Of a stretch of 64,000 nt of DNA, positions 22,207-33,587 are shown piece after piece. Positions within the stretch are counted from its first letter, which is position 1; each line of letters begins with the position of its first letter. The position numbers and the translations under genes are program-made. This DNA comes from Symbiodinium natans (lineage: Eukaryota; Sar; Dinophyceae; Suessiales; Symbiodiniaceae). Location: contig CAJNDS010000968.1 of the NCBI GenBank assembly GCA_905221605.1, positions 625,657-689,656 on the forward strand, in the 5' to 3' direction. The notes under the pieces are model-generated. The model had not been told where the DNA came from, made no database searches, and worked only from the letters and a program-made list of their open reading frames with translations.

Positions 22207-23095
22207 GCAACAGCATTCGAAGCATCAGCGCAAGGTCGAGCCTCCAAATCAGGCGCCCCGTACACCCTAAACAGCAACCGCCCTAAAACACGATGAACCT
22301 ACACATCGTGAGAGGCGCAACGCACAAGCCTGTCACACACACACACACACACACGTCACCACCAAATCTCAGCCCACCTGTAGCGTGATGTTCCTCGAAG
22401 CAGCCAGGAGCATACTGTTCACCTGCATCCCATGGCCGAGCAAGGCTAGGCTGGGGTCAACCACCCCCACTACGTCTTTGACCATGAAAAAACCTGCACC
22501 TACGTTTTGCAGGCTATACTGCAAAACGCAAAAACCGGCACCTATGCTCTTTCAGGCTATTGCTCTAAAATACTCTTATCTCAGATGTTATAAGATGCTC
22601 AGGTCACCTACACACACAAGTGCATTTAGGGTTCTGGGTTTAGGGTTTAGGGGTTTAGGGTTTAGGGCTCCCGATGTGGAAACCCCGGCCTTGGCGCCGG
22701 AGCATTGGCTGGCCAAGACCAGCAAGGAGACCACCCTGCATGCCTCTCTTGTGTTTAGGGTTTAGGGTTTAGGGTTTAGGGTTTAGGGTTTAGGGGTTGC
22801 CTTAGGTTGGGCACTTATAAACCATCTGCAGCAAGCTCCTAAACAAGAGCCTCTCAAGCACCGCGCGGGGGAAGATGTACAGAGTCCAAAACTACCCTGG
22901 CTGGGGTCTGGGCCGGGGTTGTGAAATTTTGGAAAGGGCGGCTTCGCAACATTAACCCAAGAGCCTGGTCACCTCAATGTGGCAACCATGGGGAGATTCC
23001 GAAGCCCCGCCACTCGAGCCGAACGATACCCCAGGCATTCCGAATCCATCCTGTTGCAGCTGGACTCCTTGCTGCCAGGATTCCGAATCCATCCT
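22207..23095 (-). CDS. exon-like islands probably upstream in the EF-hand gene
   Basis: Minus-strand islands: 22207-22268 (GAPDLEARPCADASNAVA), 22378-22493 (VKDVVGVVDPSLALLGHGM, donor CTACAG|GTGGG), about 22840-22930, and 22976-23090 (GVQLQQDGFGMPGVSFGSS, donor ATTGAG|GTGACC). They share strand and codon style with the EF-hand exons. Heptamer tracts and a (CA)n run lie between. Domain not recognised. Confidence 0.38.
22487..22565. repeat. tandem duplication containing TTTCAGGCTAT
   Basis: Two ~42-bp copies of AAAACCTGCACCTACG...CAGGCTAT, immediately upstream (minus sense) of the exon at 22378-22493. Confidence 0.65.
22667..22752 (+). CDS. exon-like island bounded by heptamer tracts
   Basis: The + frame reads TPALAPEHWLAKTSKETTLH. 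The left edge is TTTAG|GG and the right edge CTTGT|GTTTAGGG, so both splice sites would be provided by telomere-like repeats. The neighbours on the minus strand make strand uncertain. Confidence 0.4.
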
Positions 23096-23154
23096 AAACC
23101 CTAAATCCCAAATCCTAAACCCTAAACCCTAACTGAAAATGAACACCCAGGTGG

Positions 23155-24598
23155 GAGCGGCTCTTTAACTTCTGGTCGCTGCTGGGTTTCCTCCTAGAAT
23201 ACGAAGCCCTCTACGCCCTGTATGTAAAAGTCCCATAATCCATTGAGAACCCCGAAAAAAACTCTTCCTTGTTAAGTGTAATAGAGGGATTAATACTTTG
23301 TTATTCTTCTGGGGTTCTTAAGCAGATAGTAGTAATTTGGAGAGCATCCCCAAATCCACCCACCATGGTGCTGAGGGCGGGTGTTGCGGACGAAACCCTA
23401 AACCCTAAACCCGAAACCCTAAACCCTAAACCCTAAACCCTGACCTTACAGGCTCATGCAGGCCAAGGCGCGGGTACCTTCATTGTAGAAGCCTGGCACT
23501 GAGGCGATCTTGTGATTTGGAGCGGAAGGGGGGCCCTCGATTTGAAGAGTCCTATATATGTATATATCCTATATATCCTATATATCCTATATATCCTATA
23601 TATCCTTTTTATCCTGTATATCCTATATATATATATATGTTCAAAACCCGAGGTACTTGTGAGGTTGAACTGCTCGGGTCCTCCTAAGCCCTACGAACCC
23701 TCAGCCCCTCCTGAAAATCAGCACCGTGCCCCAAGGAGCTGCGAGGAGGGAGCTCCTCCACAGCCAACTGTCGCGTCGAGGCCGAGCCCAAACCCCCCCC
23801 CCCTCCCCTAGGGTTTAGGGTTTAGGGTTGAGGGTTTAGGGTTTAGGGTTTAGGGTTTAGGGTTTAGTGTCTCTCTCTCTGGCTCTCTCTGCCCTACAAA
23901 ACCCCAAGCACACAAAACCCTGCCTAAGGAAAACCTACGTCATAGACTGACCTAGGAGTCGCCACGACATCCGGCAGGGTCGACTCCCTACTTAGGAGTT
24001 TAGCTTCCCTAAACCCTACAGTACTGTCTGGGCTGCCGCAGCCTTTGACCCTCCGGGACTTGTTGGACTTTGCACCCGAGGGAACCAAACTATTCCGGCC
24101 CCTCTGCCTGGAGATTGCTTGTGGAAGCTCCCAAGCCAGTCGAAATCTCAGAAAATCGCAACCATCGCCTACATCTGATCGATCTACAGGACCATCTACA
24201 CGTTCTCATTAGCTACTAGCTTAAGAACCCCAAAAGAATAAAACACAATAGTAGTCCCTATATTACCCTTAATAAGGAAGAATATGTTTTATTCCTTCGG
24301 GGTTCTTCAGCAATTAGTAGTTAGTCATTCGTTCCGCTCTTCGCACCTGGCCTCACAGTGCCGGCGCCCGGTTCTGCGCCATGCAACAAGGCTGCGGAGG
24401 GGGTGCAGCGTCTGTTGGGGTCGGGCTGGAAACTTCCGAGCCTCTGAGCCACGCAGCAAATTGTTTTTCATACAGCTGGGGGCCCTACAGCAGGGGCTGA
24501 CGTCAATTTCGAGGCTGCTTCGCAAACCTTCAGTGCTGAAGGGGGGATCACAAACCGTGAGTTGTACATTGCTTGCAACTGAAAGCCTGGTTGATTGA
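23155..24598 (+). CDS. multi-exon coding region on + strand
   Basis: Islands: 23155-23225 (FNFWSLLGFLLEYEALYALY, donor TAT|GTAAAAG, then family E), 23340-23395, 23640-23807 (PEVLVRLNCSGPPKPYEPS, Pro-rich end), 24020-24200 (LTLRDLLDFAPEGTKLFRP or an overlapping frame) and 24327-24598 after a second family E. A single hydrophobic segment is visible in the first island. Unrecognised; reading frame in the last two islands is ambiguous. Confidence 0.42.
23232..23333 (+). mobile_element. family E element, likely intron
   Basis: Follows the + exon reading FNFWSLLGFLLEYEALYALY, whose end is TAT|GTAAAAG. The element ends GGGGTTCTTAAGCAGATAGTAG. Confidence 0.6.
23555..23640. repeat. TATATCC tandem repeat and (TA)n
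   Basis: About seven TATATCC(TA) units. Other (TA)n blocks: 3795-3835, 17730-17925, 25170-25350, 33150-33175. Confidence 0.85.
24200..24326 (+). mobile_element. family E element between two + exon-like islands
   Basis: CTACTAGCTTAAGAACCCC and GGGGTTCTTCAGCAATTAGTAG ends; the interior GGAAGAATATGTTTTATTCC matches the other E copies. Confidence 0.65.
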
Positions 24599-24739
24599 GA
24601 TACCGGTAATTACCACGGCACTTTGTAACCCGACTGAAATCCCCCTGCTGAAGATGTTGGGAACGATGAAGTGCTGCCCCATGTAGCTGTGTGTTATAGT
24701 ACGTGTTTAGGCTTCAGTATAGGGTTTAGGTCTTAGGGG

Positions 24740-25143
24740 CTCACTGTGAGAAAGACTGATCCCAATTGCTTTTAACGCCGTGGACCTGGACAAGGAACAA
24801 TATGTTTCATCGCGGGTTGCAGGTTTAAAGGTGGGCATTTCTAGGGCTTGAAGTTGATCGTAGAAGGGTCGAAATCCTGGGACCCTCAACCCAAACCCTA
24901 AACCGCTGAAATCCTCCGTTCGCCCGCCGGAAACCCTATAAACCCGATAAACCCCATAAACCCTATCAACCCTATAAACCCTGTAAACCCTATAAACCCT
25001 ATAAACCCTATAAACCCTATAAACCCTAAACCCCTGCCTGCTTTCCGCTTGCTCCCAGGGCGGGGGCAGCTCAGCTCGCAACGCGTGGCCCGTGCGAGGT
25101 CTGTCGACCGACGTTGGGGGGCTTCAAGTCTTGGGCGGAACAC
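24740..25143 (-). CDS. two minus-strand exon-like islands around a variant heptamer array
   Basis: 25040-25143 reads LEAPQRRSTDLARATRCELS; 24745-24885 reads PGFRPFYDQLQALEMPTFK. Between them lie about nine TATAAACCC-type units (24940-25030). Unrecognised. Confidence 0.4.
24940..25030. repeat. AAACCCTAT variant array
   Basis: A 9-bp TATAAACCC unit, a lengthened derivative of the heptamer. A similar array of AAACCCTAGA/AAACCCTATA units occupies 29100-29325. Confidence 0.85.
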
Positions 25144-25216
25144 TTTTCCGAGCCCTAAACCCTAAACTGTATATATATATATATACATATGTGTGCACAC
25201 ACTCATTGAACTCTCA

Positions 25217-25271
<55 letters not shown>

Positions 25272-25412
25272 CATATACCAGTGTGCCATAATGAATATAT
25301 ATATATATATACATATGTATATCTATATATATATATATATGTATATCTCTTTCTCACACCTCTATACACATAGTTTTGAACTTACTCTGAGTTTTAGGTT
25401 TTAGGTTTTAGG

Positions 25413-25604
25413 GTCGTGAGCTATTCCACATGTCAATGTTCCATGTTGAACAACTCACCTCAGGTGGCCCTTCAGACTGTTTAGGGTTTAGGGTTTAGGG
25501 TTTAGGGTTTAGGGTTTAGGGTTTATGGTTTAGGTATCTCTTGACCCCAATTCGGGCAGATGTAGCCTGGCCATCTCCAGAGTCTACCAAGTTGAAGGTT
25601 CTAG
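25413..25604 (+). CDS. two exons joined across a pure heptamer intron
   Basis: Exon 25413-25478 (CQCSMLNNSPQVALQT) and exon 25534-25604 (VSLDPNSGRCSLAISRVYQV) join in phase 0. The 55 nt between them are only TTTAGGG-type units, starting GTTTAGGG and ending GGTTTAG|G. Confidence 0.48.
25479..25533 (+). other. 55-nt intron made only of telomere-like repeats
   Basis: The sequence is (GTTTAGG)n with one TTTATGG variant. The repeat itself supplies GT at the start and AG at the end. Exon frames on both sides agree. Confidence 0.55.
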
Positions 25605-25720
25605 CCCTAAACCCTAAACCCTAAACCCTAAACCCTAAACCCTAAACCCTAAACCCTAAACCCTAAACCCTAAACCCTAAACCCTAAACCCTAAACCCTA
25701 AACCCTAAACCCTACCTAAC
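25605..25720. repeat. CCCTAAA array
   Basis: About 16 perfect units. Confidence 0.92.
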
Positions 25721-25864
25721 CCTTTCTTGAGCCCAGGACTTTGACTAAACCCCCCTAAACCAAGAATCAGCCCCGGCCTTGAGACCGGCGAGCCCTGATG
25801 GCCCCTTTGCCGCTCCGCCTCCTGCAAGGCACTGACGCGGATTTCGGGCTGCCCGGGTTTTGGG

Positions 25865-26140
25865 GGTTTAGGGTTTAGGGTTTAGGGTTTAGGGTTTAGG
25901 GTTTAGGGTTTCGGGTTTAGGGTTTAGGGTTACAGGGTTTAAGGGGTTTAAGGGGTTTGAGGGTTTATGGGCTTTAGAGGCAAGGCCCTGAGCGGATTTC
26001 GGGTTTAAGGGTTTGAGGGTTTAAGGGGTTTAAGGGTTTGAGGGGCTAGGGATTTAAGGGCTTAAGGGGCTAGGGGGTTAAGGGTTTAAAGGGTTAGGGG
26101 GTTAAGGGTTTTAAGGGTTAAGATTTTCAGGGTTAAGGGT
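25865..26140. repeat. TTTAGGG array decaying into AAGGGGTTT variants
   Basis: Perfect units on the left grade into degenerate ones on the right, over 270 bp. Confidence 0.88.
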
Positions 26141-26230
26141 AGGGCTAAGGGCTCCTATACGTAGTACCAGAATTTAATTCTGGCAATAATCCCCTACAAC
26201 CAACCCCAGGAACGACGTAGGAGACTTCCG

Positions 26231-27912
26231 GTGTATATAGACGTGGAGCATTTGGAGAGGGCGTATCGAGCTGTCATTCTTCAGGGAAGCCCAAAAACTG
26301 CCCCTCTAGGGCGGAAGGGCCAAGGCGCGGTTTACGATGCTAGAGTCTTCGTCGAATCTGGGGTGGCGTGCTGCATGGCCGCGGGGAGGAACCCTCCCCT
26401 TTTCCCCTCCCTTACACCCAGAAAATTTCTCCTTCATAAACATGCTGCCCCCCTCCTGAGGGTGTTCCAGGAAGTTTTCCTTCATAGAATGCATTTTGGA
26501 GGGTTTTAGTTGGTGTTGGGCTTTCTCTGCTGCGGACCTTGGCTCTGTGGGGACCTCCTGCAGATTTGCTGGGAATTGCTGGGGATGACGTAGATGTCCC
26601 GCCACTGTCCCCACCACCATCCTTGGCAGCTTCCGGCAGGCTTTTCGTGGTCCTTCCTGATATGCCTCAGGATCGAGACTTGCCTGCTCCCGGAAGGTTC
26701 TTCAAGTATGTTCAGAAATGCCCAAGGTACAGGAGCTCTGCGCTAAACCCTAAACCCTAAACCCTAAACCCTAAACCCTAAACCCTAAACCCTAAACCCT
26801 AAACCCTAAACCCTAAACCGTAAGGTTTTTTGGGGGGGCCTTTTGCCTCGGCCCTATGGTCCCCAACGCCGTAGGCGCGAAGCTTTAGCGGCGCAGGGTG
26901 GCAGATAGGCCGCCAAGATCCAATTCCAGAAGTGCCAACTGCAGGGCCTCCTTGTCTCAGTGCATTCATGCGATTCTTGAGGGATAGACGGCGCCATGAG
27001 ATCACTCCAGATATCCCTATTGTTTGATAAACCCTAAACCCTAAACCCTAAACCCTAAACCCTAAACCCTAAACCCTAAACCCGCCTAAACCCTAAACCC
27101 TAAACCCTAAACCCTAAACCCTAAACCCTTCCCCGAAACGAAAGAAAAAAGAGAGGCCTCGACAAGCTTCTCCAGGTCGCCTCCGAGGCTGGCGAGTTGA
27201 GGACTTCAAGACATCCCTTCCTAAACCTAAGGTTTAGGGTTTAGGGTTTAGGGTTTAGGGTTTAGGGTTTAGGGTTTAGGGTTTAGGGTTTAGGGTTTTT
27301 AAGGGCTTAGGGTTTCGGCTTTAGAGTTTAGAGTTTAGGGCTAGGCGGGGCCATAAGGGACCCATGGTTTTAGAGTTCCTTTACTCTCCCTCCGCGAAAA
27401 CACCGTAAATGCCCGCAAAACCCTGCAACCCCTCATGAGCTACTGCTCGTGCAAAACCGACAGAGTCATGACATGCAGAAACGTCCTCCTTCCACAGTGC
27501 AACCATGCACTAATCATGACCGCTGGGCTCTAGGGCTTAGGGTTTAGGGGGGTTAGATGCTCCCCTGTATACTAACAGACCTTAGTAGGGATCATAATAG
27601 GTACGTAGGTACTACAATCCCTGTTAAGGACTCCTAGTCTCAGGGGGAACATCCCACTTCGTAAGGTTTGACGTGCTCGCTCTAGGGTTTGGACGTACTG
27701 CTGTAGGGTCTAAGGGCTACGGGTTACCCCTTCTGGCCTCTTTCCACCACGTTGCCTGGGTGAGAAGGACCACAATTCGCTTAAGATGCTTCTACCAGCA
27801 ACTCTTCGTGTGGACACTCGTGGACACTGACACTGGACTTTACTTGTGGGGTCCTTACCAGACTGCCCAAGACCACACCTGCGCCATGACAATCATAGAC
27901 CCGAAGCGGTTT
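26231..27912 (+). CDS. multi-exon coding region on + strand
   Basis: Islands: 26260-26510, 26530-26743 (GIAGDDVDVPPLSPPPSLA; GRFFKYVQKCPRYR), 26888-27023 (QIGRQDPIPEVPTAGPPC; RFLRDRRRHEITPDI, donor ATT|GTTTGAT), 27132-27229 (GLDKLLQVASEAGELRTS), 27435-27530 (SYCSCKTDRVMTCRNVLL) and 27680-27912 (CFYQQLFVWTLVDTDTGLYL). Heptamer tracts of both orientations and a family D element lie between. Unrecognised; exon edges not resolved. Confidence 0.42.
26744..26820. repeat. CCCTAAA array
   Basis: About 11 units between + exon-like islands. Confidence 0.9.
27028..27300. repeat. opposed heptamer arrays
   Basis: CCCTAAA units at 27028-27128 and TTTAGGG units at 27232-27297 flank the 27132-27229 island, forming an inverted pair. 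Confidence 0.9.
27550..27658. mobile_element. family D element
   Basis: Contains ACTAACAGACCTTAGTAGGG and ends GGGGGAACATCCCA. Confidence 0.6.
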
Positions 27913-28014
27913 AGGGTTTAGGGTTTAGGGTTTAGGGTTTAGGGTTTAGGGTTTAGGGTTTAGGGTTTAGGACAGAAAAAAATGACCGTCCAAAACTCTA
28001 AGCCCAATTAGCCC

Positions 28015-29032
28015 TTGCCTAAGGAACCTAATCATTACTCATGTAGCTCACCTGCAAGAATACGACGAGCACCAAAAAACGTTGCTTTTCGGATCTTACA
28101 AGCAAAACCCAAACGCACATCATCATGCTTTTTCAGCCCGACCAGATGTCGAATCCAAGAGGCTGCTGGGTTAAGAGCTTTCCATGAAACTCTATCTTTG
28201 GGGTTTCGAGATTCAGGGCTGAGGGCCCGTCCCAAAGTTCACACTACATCCCAAACTTCTGACCTCCTGAAGCGGGAGCCCGGTAAATCCTAAACTCCTA
28301 TACAAGGGCCCAAGCCTGCGATCCCTGAACCTCTAAGCCCTAAGTCCTGTGTTGAACCACCCTTTTTGAACCAGTGTTGCCCTTAGCCGTATAAACCGTA
28401 CACGCCAAACCCCAAACCCTACTTAAACCCTGAACCCGAACCCCTAAACCCTACACCGTAACCCCCCCCAACCAAACATCAAACGTCGCCGCGAGCTAAG
28501 CCCTCGACGCAAGGATAGACCCCTGACGCCCCAAAGCGGCCAAAGCCAACAATGCTCGGGGCTTCAAGGGTCTGGGCGCCTCAAGTTAGGAGTTTAGGGC
28601 TTAAGGCTTAGGGCTTAGGGCTTAGGGCTTAGGGCTTAGGTTTCGAGTTGATAAAGGGTTTAGGATGGATGGTTCCACCTTCAAGCTCTGCAAGCTCTGC
28701 GACTCGGTTTTTTTTGCCTTCAGACTGATCCGGCTGTTGGGTTTGCGTAGGCCCCTCCGCCTGTGCTTGTTGCAGACTGGGCCAATTTCGAGCTGGATCA
28801 CCGGAAATCCCTGGAGCACCCCCGAATCCCCTTGCTTTTGGGGGCTTCGAAGAAAGTGGCGAGACAAGAGCTTGTTGTTGAGTTTGCCATAGACCTGTTG
28901 TCGCATCTAGCCTGCAACGCATGCGCCAGGAAACCGGCTACCGGCGAGCGACTGGGAATACATGGACTCAAAACCCTTTCTTCCTTGACCTTCGAGTTGT
29001 TTCGTGCTTTAAGCCCAAACCCTTTCGGATAA
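28015..29032. CDS. open region, strand unresolved
   Basis: 28015-28293 is open on both strands. 28490-28595 reads LKPRALLALAALGRQGS on the minus strand. 28754-29032 on the + strand reads PRIPLLLGASKKVARQELVV, but two minus frames are equally open. No domain recognised. Confidence 0.27.
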
Positions 29033-29591
29033 ACCCGGAAGAGACCGCCAAAAAAAAAGGTAAGGGAGGGAGAGAAGGAGAAACCCTGATCCCAAAACCC
29101 AAAAAACCCAATAAACCCTATAAACCCTCTAAACCCTCTAAACCCTCTAAACCCTAGAAACCCTAGAAACCCTAGAAACCCTAGAAACCCTAGAAACCCT
29201 AGAAACCCTAGAAACCCTATAAACCCTAGAAACCCTATAAACCCTATAAACCCTATACACCCTATAAACCCTATAAACCCCAGAAAACCCTATAAACCCT
29301 ATAAACCCCACAAACCCTAAACTCACATTGGAGACACGCAGGTGCCCAGGCGTTTCTGGTGCAGCCCCCCCGAATTGTCGTGTGCTCCAAGCGGCTTTTT
29401 CGTCTGCACTTTGTTTAGGGTTTAGGGTTCAGGGTTTAGGGTTTAGGGTTTGGGGGTTTAGGGTTTAGGGTTTGGGGTTTAGGGTTTGGGTTTAGGGCTT
29501 CTGCACTTTGAAGGAATCGCAAGGGTCTGGGATAAGGCCGCGGGGCTTATAGAGCTACCTGAAGGACTCAAAACCTGCTTTCCTGTAGGTT

Positions 29592-29737
29592 TCCTGAGAA
29601 TCCCATAAAGGGCGTTGTAATAATAACCTACAAAAAGCAGGTTATGCGATTTTAAGGTATATATTATATATTCCTATAAAGGGCGTTATAATAATAATAA
29701 CCTACAAAAATCAGGTTATGCGATTTTAAGGTATATA
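29592..29737. repeat. tandem duplication of a ~72-bp unit
   Basis: Two copies of CCTATAAAGGGCGTTRTAATAATAACCTACAAAAA...GATTTTAAGGTATATAT, differing by a few bases. Confidence 0.8.
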
Positions 29738-29744
29738 TTCCCTC

Positions 29745-30335
29745 ACGAAAGTGAGCGGGCACCAAACGAGTTGCCAGATAGCCAGTGCTACCAATCACAA
29801 GGGCGTGGCAGCTCAGGTTTTTTCTGTGACCCCACGTGTCGCACAAGCTCCCGAACTACCTTTCTAAGGCACGTATCTCGACAAGTTTTTGGGCGCGCCA
29901 GGCACCAAACTGCCTCCTTCCTCTTCTAGGTTGCCCAGTAACCTAGGATTTAAAAGGGTGCCCTTTTTTGATTAAAGGGGTTTATAGGGGAACCTAGAGC
30001 CCCCCAAAAGGGAATAAGGGCACTGCTGGGCATCCTAGCCTCCACTTTGAACGAGAAGAACGTCGGAAGCCGCCGGTATGGGAATTGGAGCCCACGGTCC
30101 AGCCACGACCTGCTACTGGCGCAAAACTCCGACACGTGAGCTTTGAACCCTACAGCCGAAGAAATGCAGCTCTGCGCACGAGCGCGGGGGTTCAGAAAAG
30201 ACTCTGAACTAGCCCAAAATTTCCGCAAGGAGGTGCGGAGCCTCTGACAGTCCAGCCTTCGTCGAACAGCCCACTTCACCACTGAAACCAGATGTTCGTG
30301 CCGCCCGAGAGATGTGCTCGAGGGGCCACCTTCAT
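29745..30335 (-). CDS. exons of a Rossmann-like (NAD(P)-binding) protein
   Basis: Exon 29860 upward to about 29930 (GAWRAQKLVEIRALER) joins across a 36-nt intron (29824..29859) to an exon reading SCHALVIGSTGYLATRLV, with the GxTGYLxxxL pattern of an NmrA/SDR-type dinucleotide-binding site. Upstream, 30045-30335 is one open minus frame (LVSVVKWAVRRRLDCQRLRT), separated by a family B element. The catalytic part was not found; the GxxGxxG motif alone is weak evidence for an enzyme. Confidence 0.42.
29935..30032. mobile_element. family B short element
   Basis: Shares the AACCTAGGAT/AATAAAAGGGTGCCC start and a GGGCATCCTAG-like end with 47036-47135. It lies between minus-strand exons of the Rossmann-like gene. 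Confidence 0.65.
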
Positions 30336-30559
30336 GAACCCTAAACCCTAAACCCGCAGCTCCAGACGCCGTCCCAATCAGCTTGGGGAGCAACGATGAG
30401 TGGCTGGATGCCAATATACCTTATAACCATACAAGTCCCTAAGAAGGGGACCCCCTAAAACCCAAGCCCTAAGCCCTACACCCTCCGTAGGAACCCCAAG
30501 AAGCCCAAGCCAAATGCACCCTTTGAACCCCCGGGCGGCTTGGCTTTTACTGCGCTAGG

Positions 30560-31500
30560 GTTTCTTGGATCCCATATCGATAGCCCCATGTTAAAATACG
30601 ACCAAAGAGTTCGTGCCCAGTATCAACAAACAGCCATGGAAAAATCAAGCCCAAACTCGGGTAGTTGCATGTTTGGGAGATCAAGCGCCAAGGCCCTTAG
30701 CCTGTTGCACAAAAAGCGAGACCCTACAAACACCCAACAGCATGAGCGGACGGAGGCGTACCGAGAAACTACGAGGCCCTGCTGAGATGTCTTGCAGCCC
30801 AGGGGCCAAGCCTTTGCAAGAAGATGGGCTTAGGGTTCGGGCTCCAGTTTATTGTTGGGATGTGTTGGGGCTTAGGGTTTCTGGAGCAGGCTTTAGGGTT
30901 TGGGGATGGAGGGTTTTAGGGCTTTGAACAGTCAGGTTTTGGCCCTTCTGGTCTTTTGTGTGCCTTGGAGAAGCAAAGGCTTACGGGAAGTTCTCACGAT
31001 TCGGGCTGCCCCGGTTGACAGCTACAGCAGAGCGCAGTGCAAGCAGCAGTTGGCTATGCGGGAGAAACAGCGCAAGGACCCAGAACCATCTTCAAACAAT
31101 GGTCGGACTGGTGCCGCCTGCGGCGCAAGATTTGATCTGCCACCACATTCCCAGAACCTGAACCTCTGGTCCAACAGTGTGCCCTAAACCCTAAACCCTA
31201 AACCCTAAACCCTAAACCCTAAACCCTAAACCCTAAACCCTAAACCCTAAACCCTAAACCCTAAACCCTAAACCCTAAACCCTAAACCCTAAACCCAAAC
31301 CTATCTCTTCCCCTTTTTGTTGCATGTAAGCCTGCGAGCCGCCAGGGAAGTGGAGGCAGTTGGAGGGAAGGTTGGCACGAGAAGTACGGGCCGTTTCCTT
31401 GTGGCATACCGGGCTTCTGGCCGGGATGTGATATATGCTTCTTCTTCTTCTGCTCAGCGAAGAGGCCCCCCGAAGAGGACCCCGGCCACGCTGGCGTGTG
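30560..31500 (+). CDS. coding-like islands on + strand
   Basis: 30560-30785 (SPMLKYDQRVRAQYQQTAM), 30930-31185 (REVLTIRAAPVDSYSRAQC) and 31318-31500 (LRAAREVEAVGGKVGTRST, then ASGRDVIYASSSS). Between the last two lie about 17 CCCTAAA units. After 31500 the frame runs into a CT microsatellite. Unrecognised. Confidence 0.35.
31182..31300. repeat. CCCTAAA array
   Basis: About 16 units. Confidence 0.92.
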
Positions 31501-31507
31501 ATATATG

Positions 31508-31540
<33 letters not shown>

Positions 31541-31865
31541 TCTCTGTCTCTCCGTCTCTCCGTCTCTCTGTCTCTCTGTCTCTCTGATCAACCGAACAAC
31601 ACCCAGGGACCCACGAGGGGAGAGGGGGGAAGTGCGAGTTTCCTAGGATGGACTGAAATGCAGTGCGGTGAGGCTTCGCTCCCCCGAATTGTTTTCGGTA
31701 TCTCTCTCTTGTCGGTCTGGCTGTCTCTCCGCTGGAGTTGGAGCGTCTTTGAGTGCGTGTGCGTGGGCGCATGCACGCATTCGTTAGATCTTGGTGCGAA
31801 AATGTGCGTGTCCGCACGGTTGGACATAGACCGTCTCGTCATGTGCCACAAAGAAACAGGACATC

Positions 31866-31988
31866 AGTACTATAGGGGTCGGAACAATTGCTAGTGGTAT
31901 TTACCCCCCTGCAAAACCTTCAGGCCCCTACTATCCTAAACATTAAACCCTAAACCCTAAACCCCTATTCTGATTATTCAGGCCCCCA
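31866..31988 (+). mobile_element. family F element with heptamer expansion
   Basis: Ends ATAGGGGTCGGAACAATTGC / TGATTATTCAGGCCCCCATAG. The native AAAACCCTATTC site is replaced by about three CCCTAAA units. The + exon at 31992 starts right after its TAG. Confidence 0.65.
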
Positions 31989-31991
31989 TAG

Positions 31992-32750
31992 TAGGGCACT
32001 GCTGCTCAGCCAGTTCGCCGCACGGGGCCAAAGCACCACTAGCAGCTCAGCAGGCGCAGTCTCACAAAGCACTTTGGGCCTAAGAACCGTTCGCCCTGCA
32101 GCTCCGGCAGGGTCCCGCTGTGATAGCTTTTTGGGGTTTGGGGTTTTTGGGTTTAGGTTTAGGGATACATTGGGCTGGTTTGGAGTATATAGGGTGTTTT
32201 TATAGACACCGTAAGACCCTTATGTGGGTCATTTTCGAGGTGCCCCACCTCCAAAGCCAGTTAAAACCGAACCCTTCTGAACACCTTCTAACTCTTGCGC
32301 CTGGGTGGAGGTGGAGGGTGTGCAGTGTGAACACACCGGGTGTCAACTCCCGTGTCAATGGTGTAAAGTTCACAGTTTCGGGTCACGTGCTGCAGGGCTT
32401 CTCAAGAGGGGTCCTTCGATCTCGGCCGGCTTTCAGCTGAGTCCCTCCACTCTGCAAGGCTCGGCACGGCGGATTCAAGGCCAGAACAGGATTTCGGGAG
32501 GCTTTGTCAGAGGCCTCAGAGGCGAAAACCCGAAGTTCCACCCCAAACAAACCCTCTGCGCTCCTAGAAACCCGACCCCTGAACCCTGAACCCCTGAACC
32601 CCTGAACCCCTGAACCCTGAACCCTGAACCCTGAACCCTAAACCCTAAACCCTAAACCCCTGAACCCTGAAGTCGCTGGGCAAAGCCCCCAAGGATCCCG
32701 AAGCTGGTCGCACGGAGCAGAATCCTCAGAATCGCTACCCATGATCCCAG
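31992..32750 (+). CDS. coding-like islands on + strand after a family F element
   Basis: 31992-32125 (ALLLSQFAARGQSTTSSSAG) begins straight after the TAG that ends the F element. 32215-32585 (CEHTGCQLPCQWCKVHSFG) is Cys-rich, followed by a CCCTGAA-type variant array. 32670-32748 reads SLGKAPKDPEAGRTEQNPQ. Unrecognised. Confidence 0.4.
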
Positions 32751-33587
32751 GCCCTCAGGTGCTGGCAACTTCTTACACCACAAACGCACTTAGGGTTTAG
32801 GGTTTAGGGTTCAGGGTGCAGCGGGTTGGCGATTTGCGAGTGGACTTGCGCTTGAGTTTGGGCCACCACCTACCTGCGGCATCCTGATACCTGGTTTAGG
32901 GTAGGGTTTCTGCACCTGTCTGAACCCTGAACCCAAAGCCTTAAACCCTAATGTTACCAATGCCTGAGAGTCTCGGGTTCTCAAAACCATTTACTTTCAC
33001 AGGCTTTCTTGGCTGACAAACAGCCGTAAAGAAAGTTGAAAATCTATCTGTGCATTCAACTACGTAGAAATTGCGTGCTTGTGCAACACAAACATGTAGT
33101 TACATGACGTGTGCATAGTTATATGTCGTGTGCATACTTTCTATGTATACATATGTATATATATATATATATATTGGTTGATCAACGAAACTGTTCCCCA
33201 AAATCACCCGAGTTCAAAAACAACAACGACGTTGAATGTGTTGCATGTGTTCTGGTTCGTCAGCCCCCCACCCGAAAATCAAATAGCCCCACTGTAGTAC
33301 ATCTAGGTCATGTGGTGCAAATGTACTGTTCCGAGGTCAGGGGAAGTAACAGTACGGGGCTCTCACTCCCGATGCCCCCAACAAGGCCCAGAATCCAGCC
33401 CAAAACGCTAAATATTCCCACTTTTCTTTTTGTCGCGGTGGCGGGTGGAGGGGGCGGGGGGGAGTTTTCGAACCGCTTGAACTATTTCAGTTTTAGGGGG
33501 CGCAGCCAGATCAGCTAGCCAACACCTCGACGGCCCACCCTAAACCCTGAGCCCGAAACCCCACCCCTAAACCCAAATCCCCAAACG

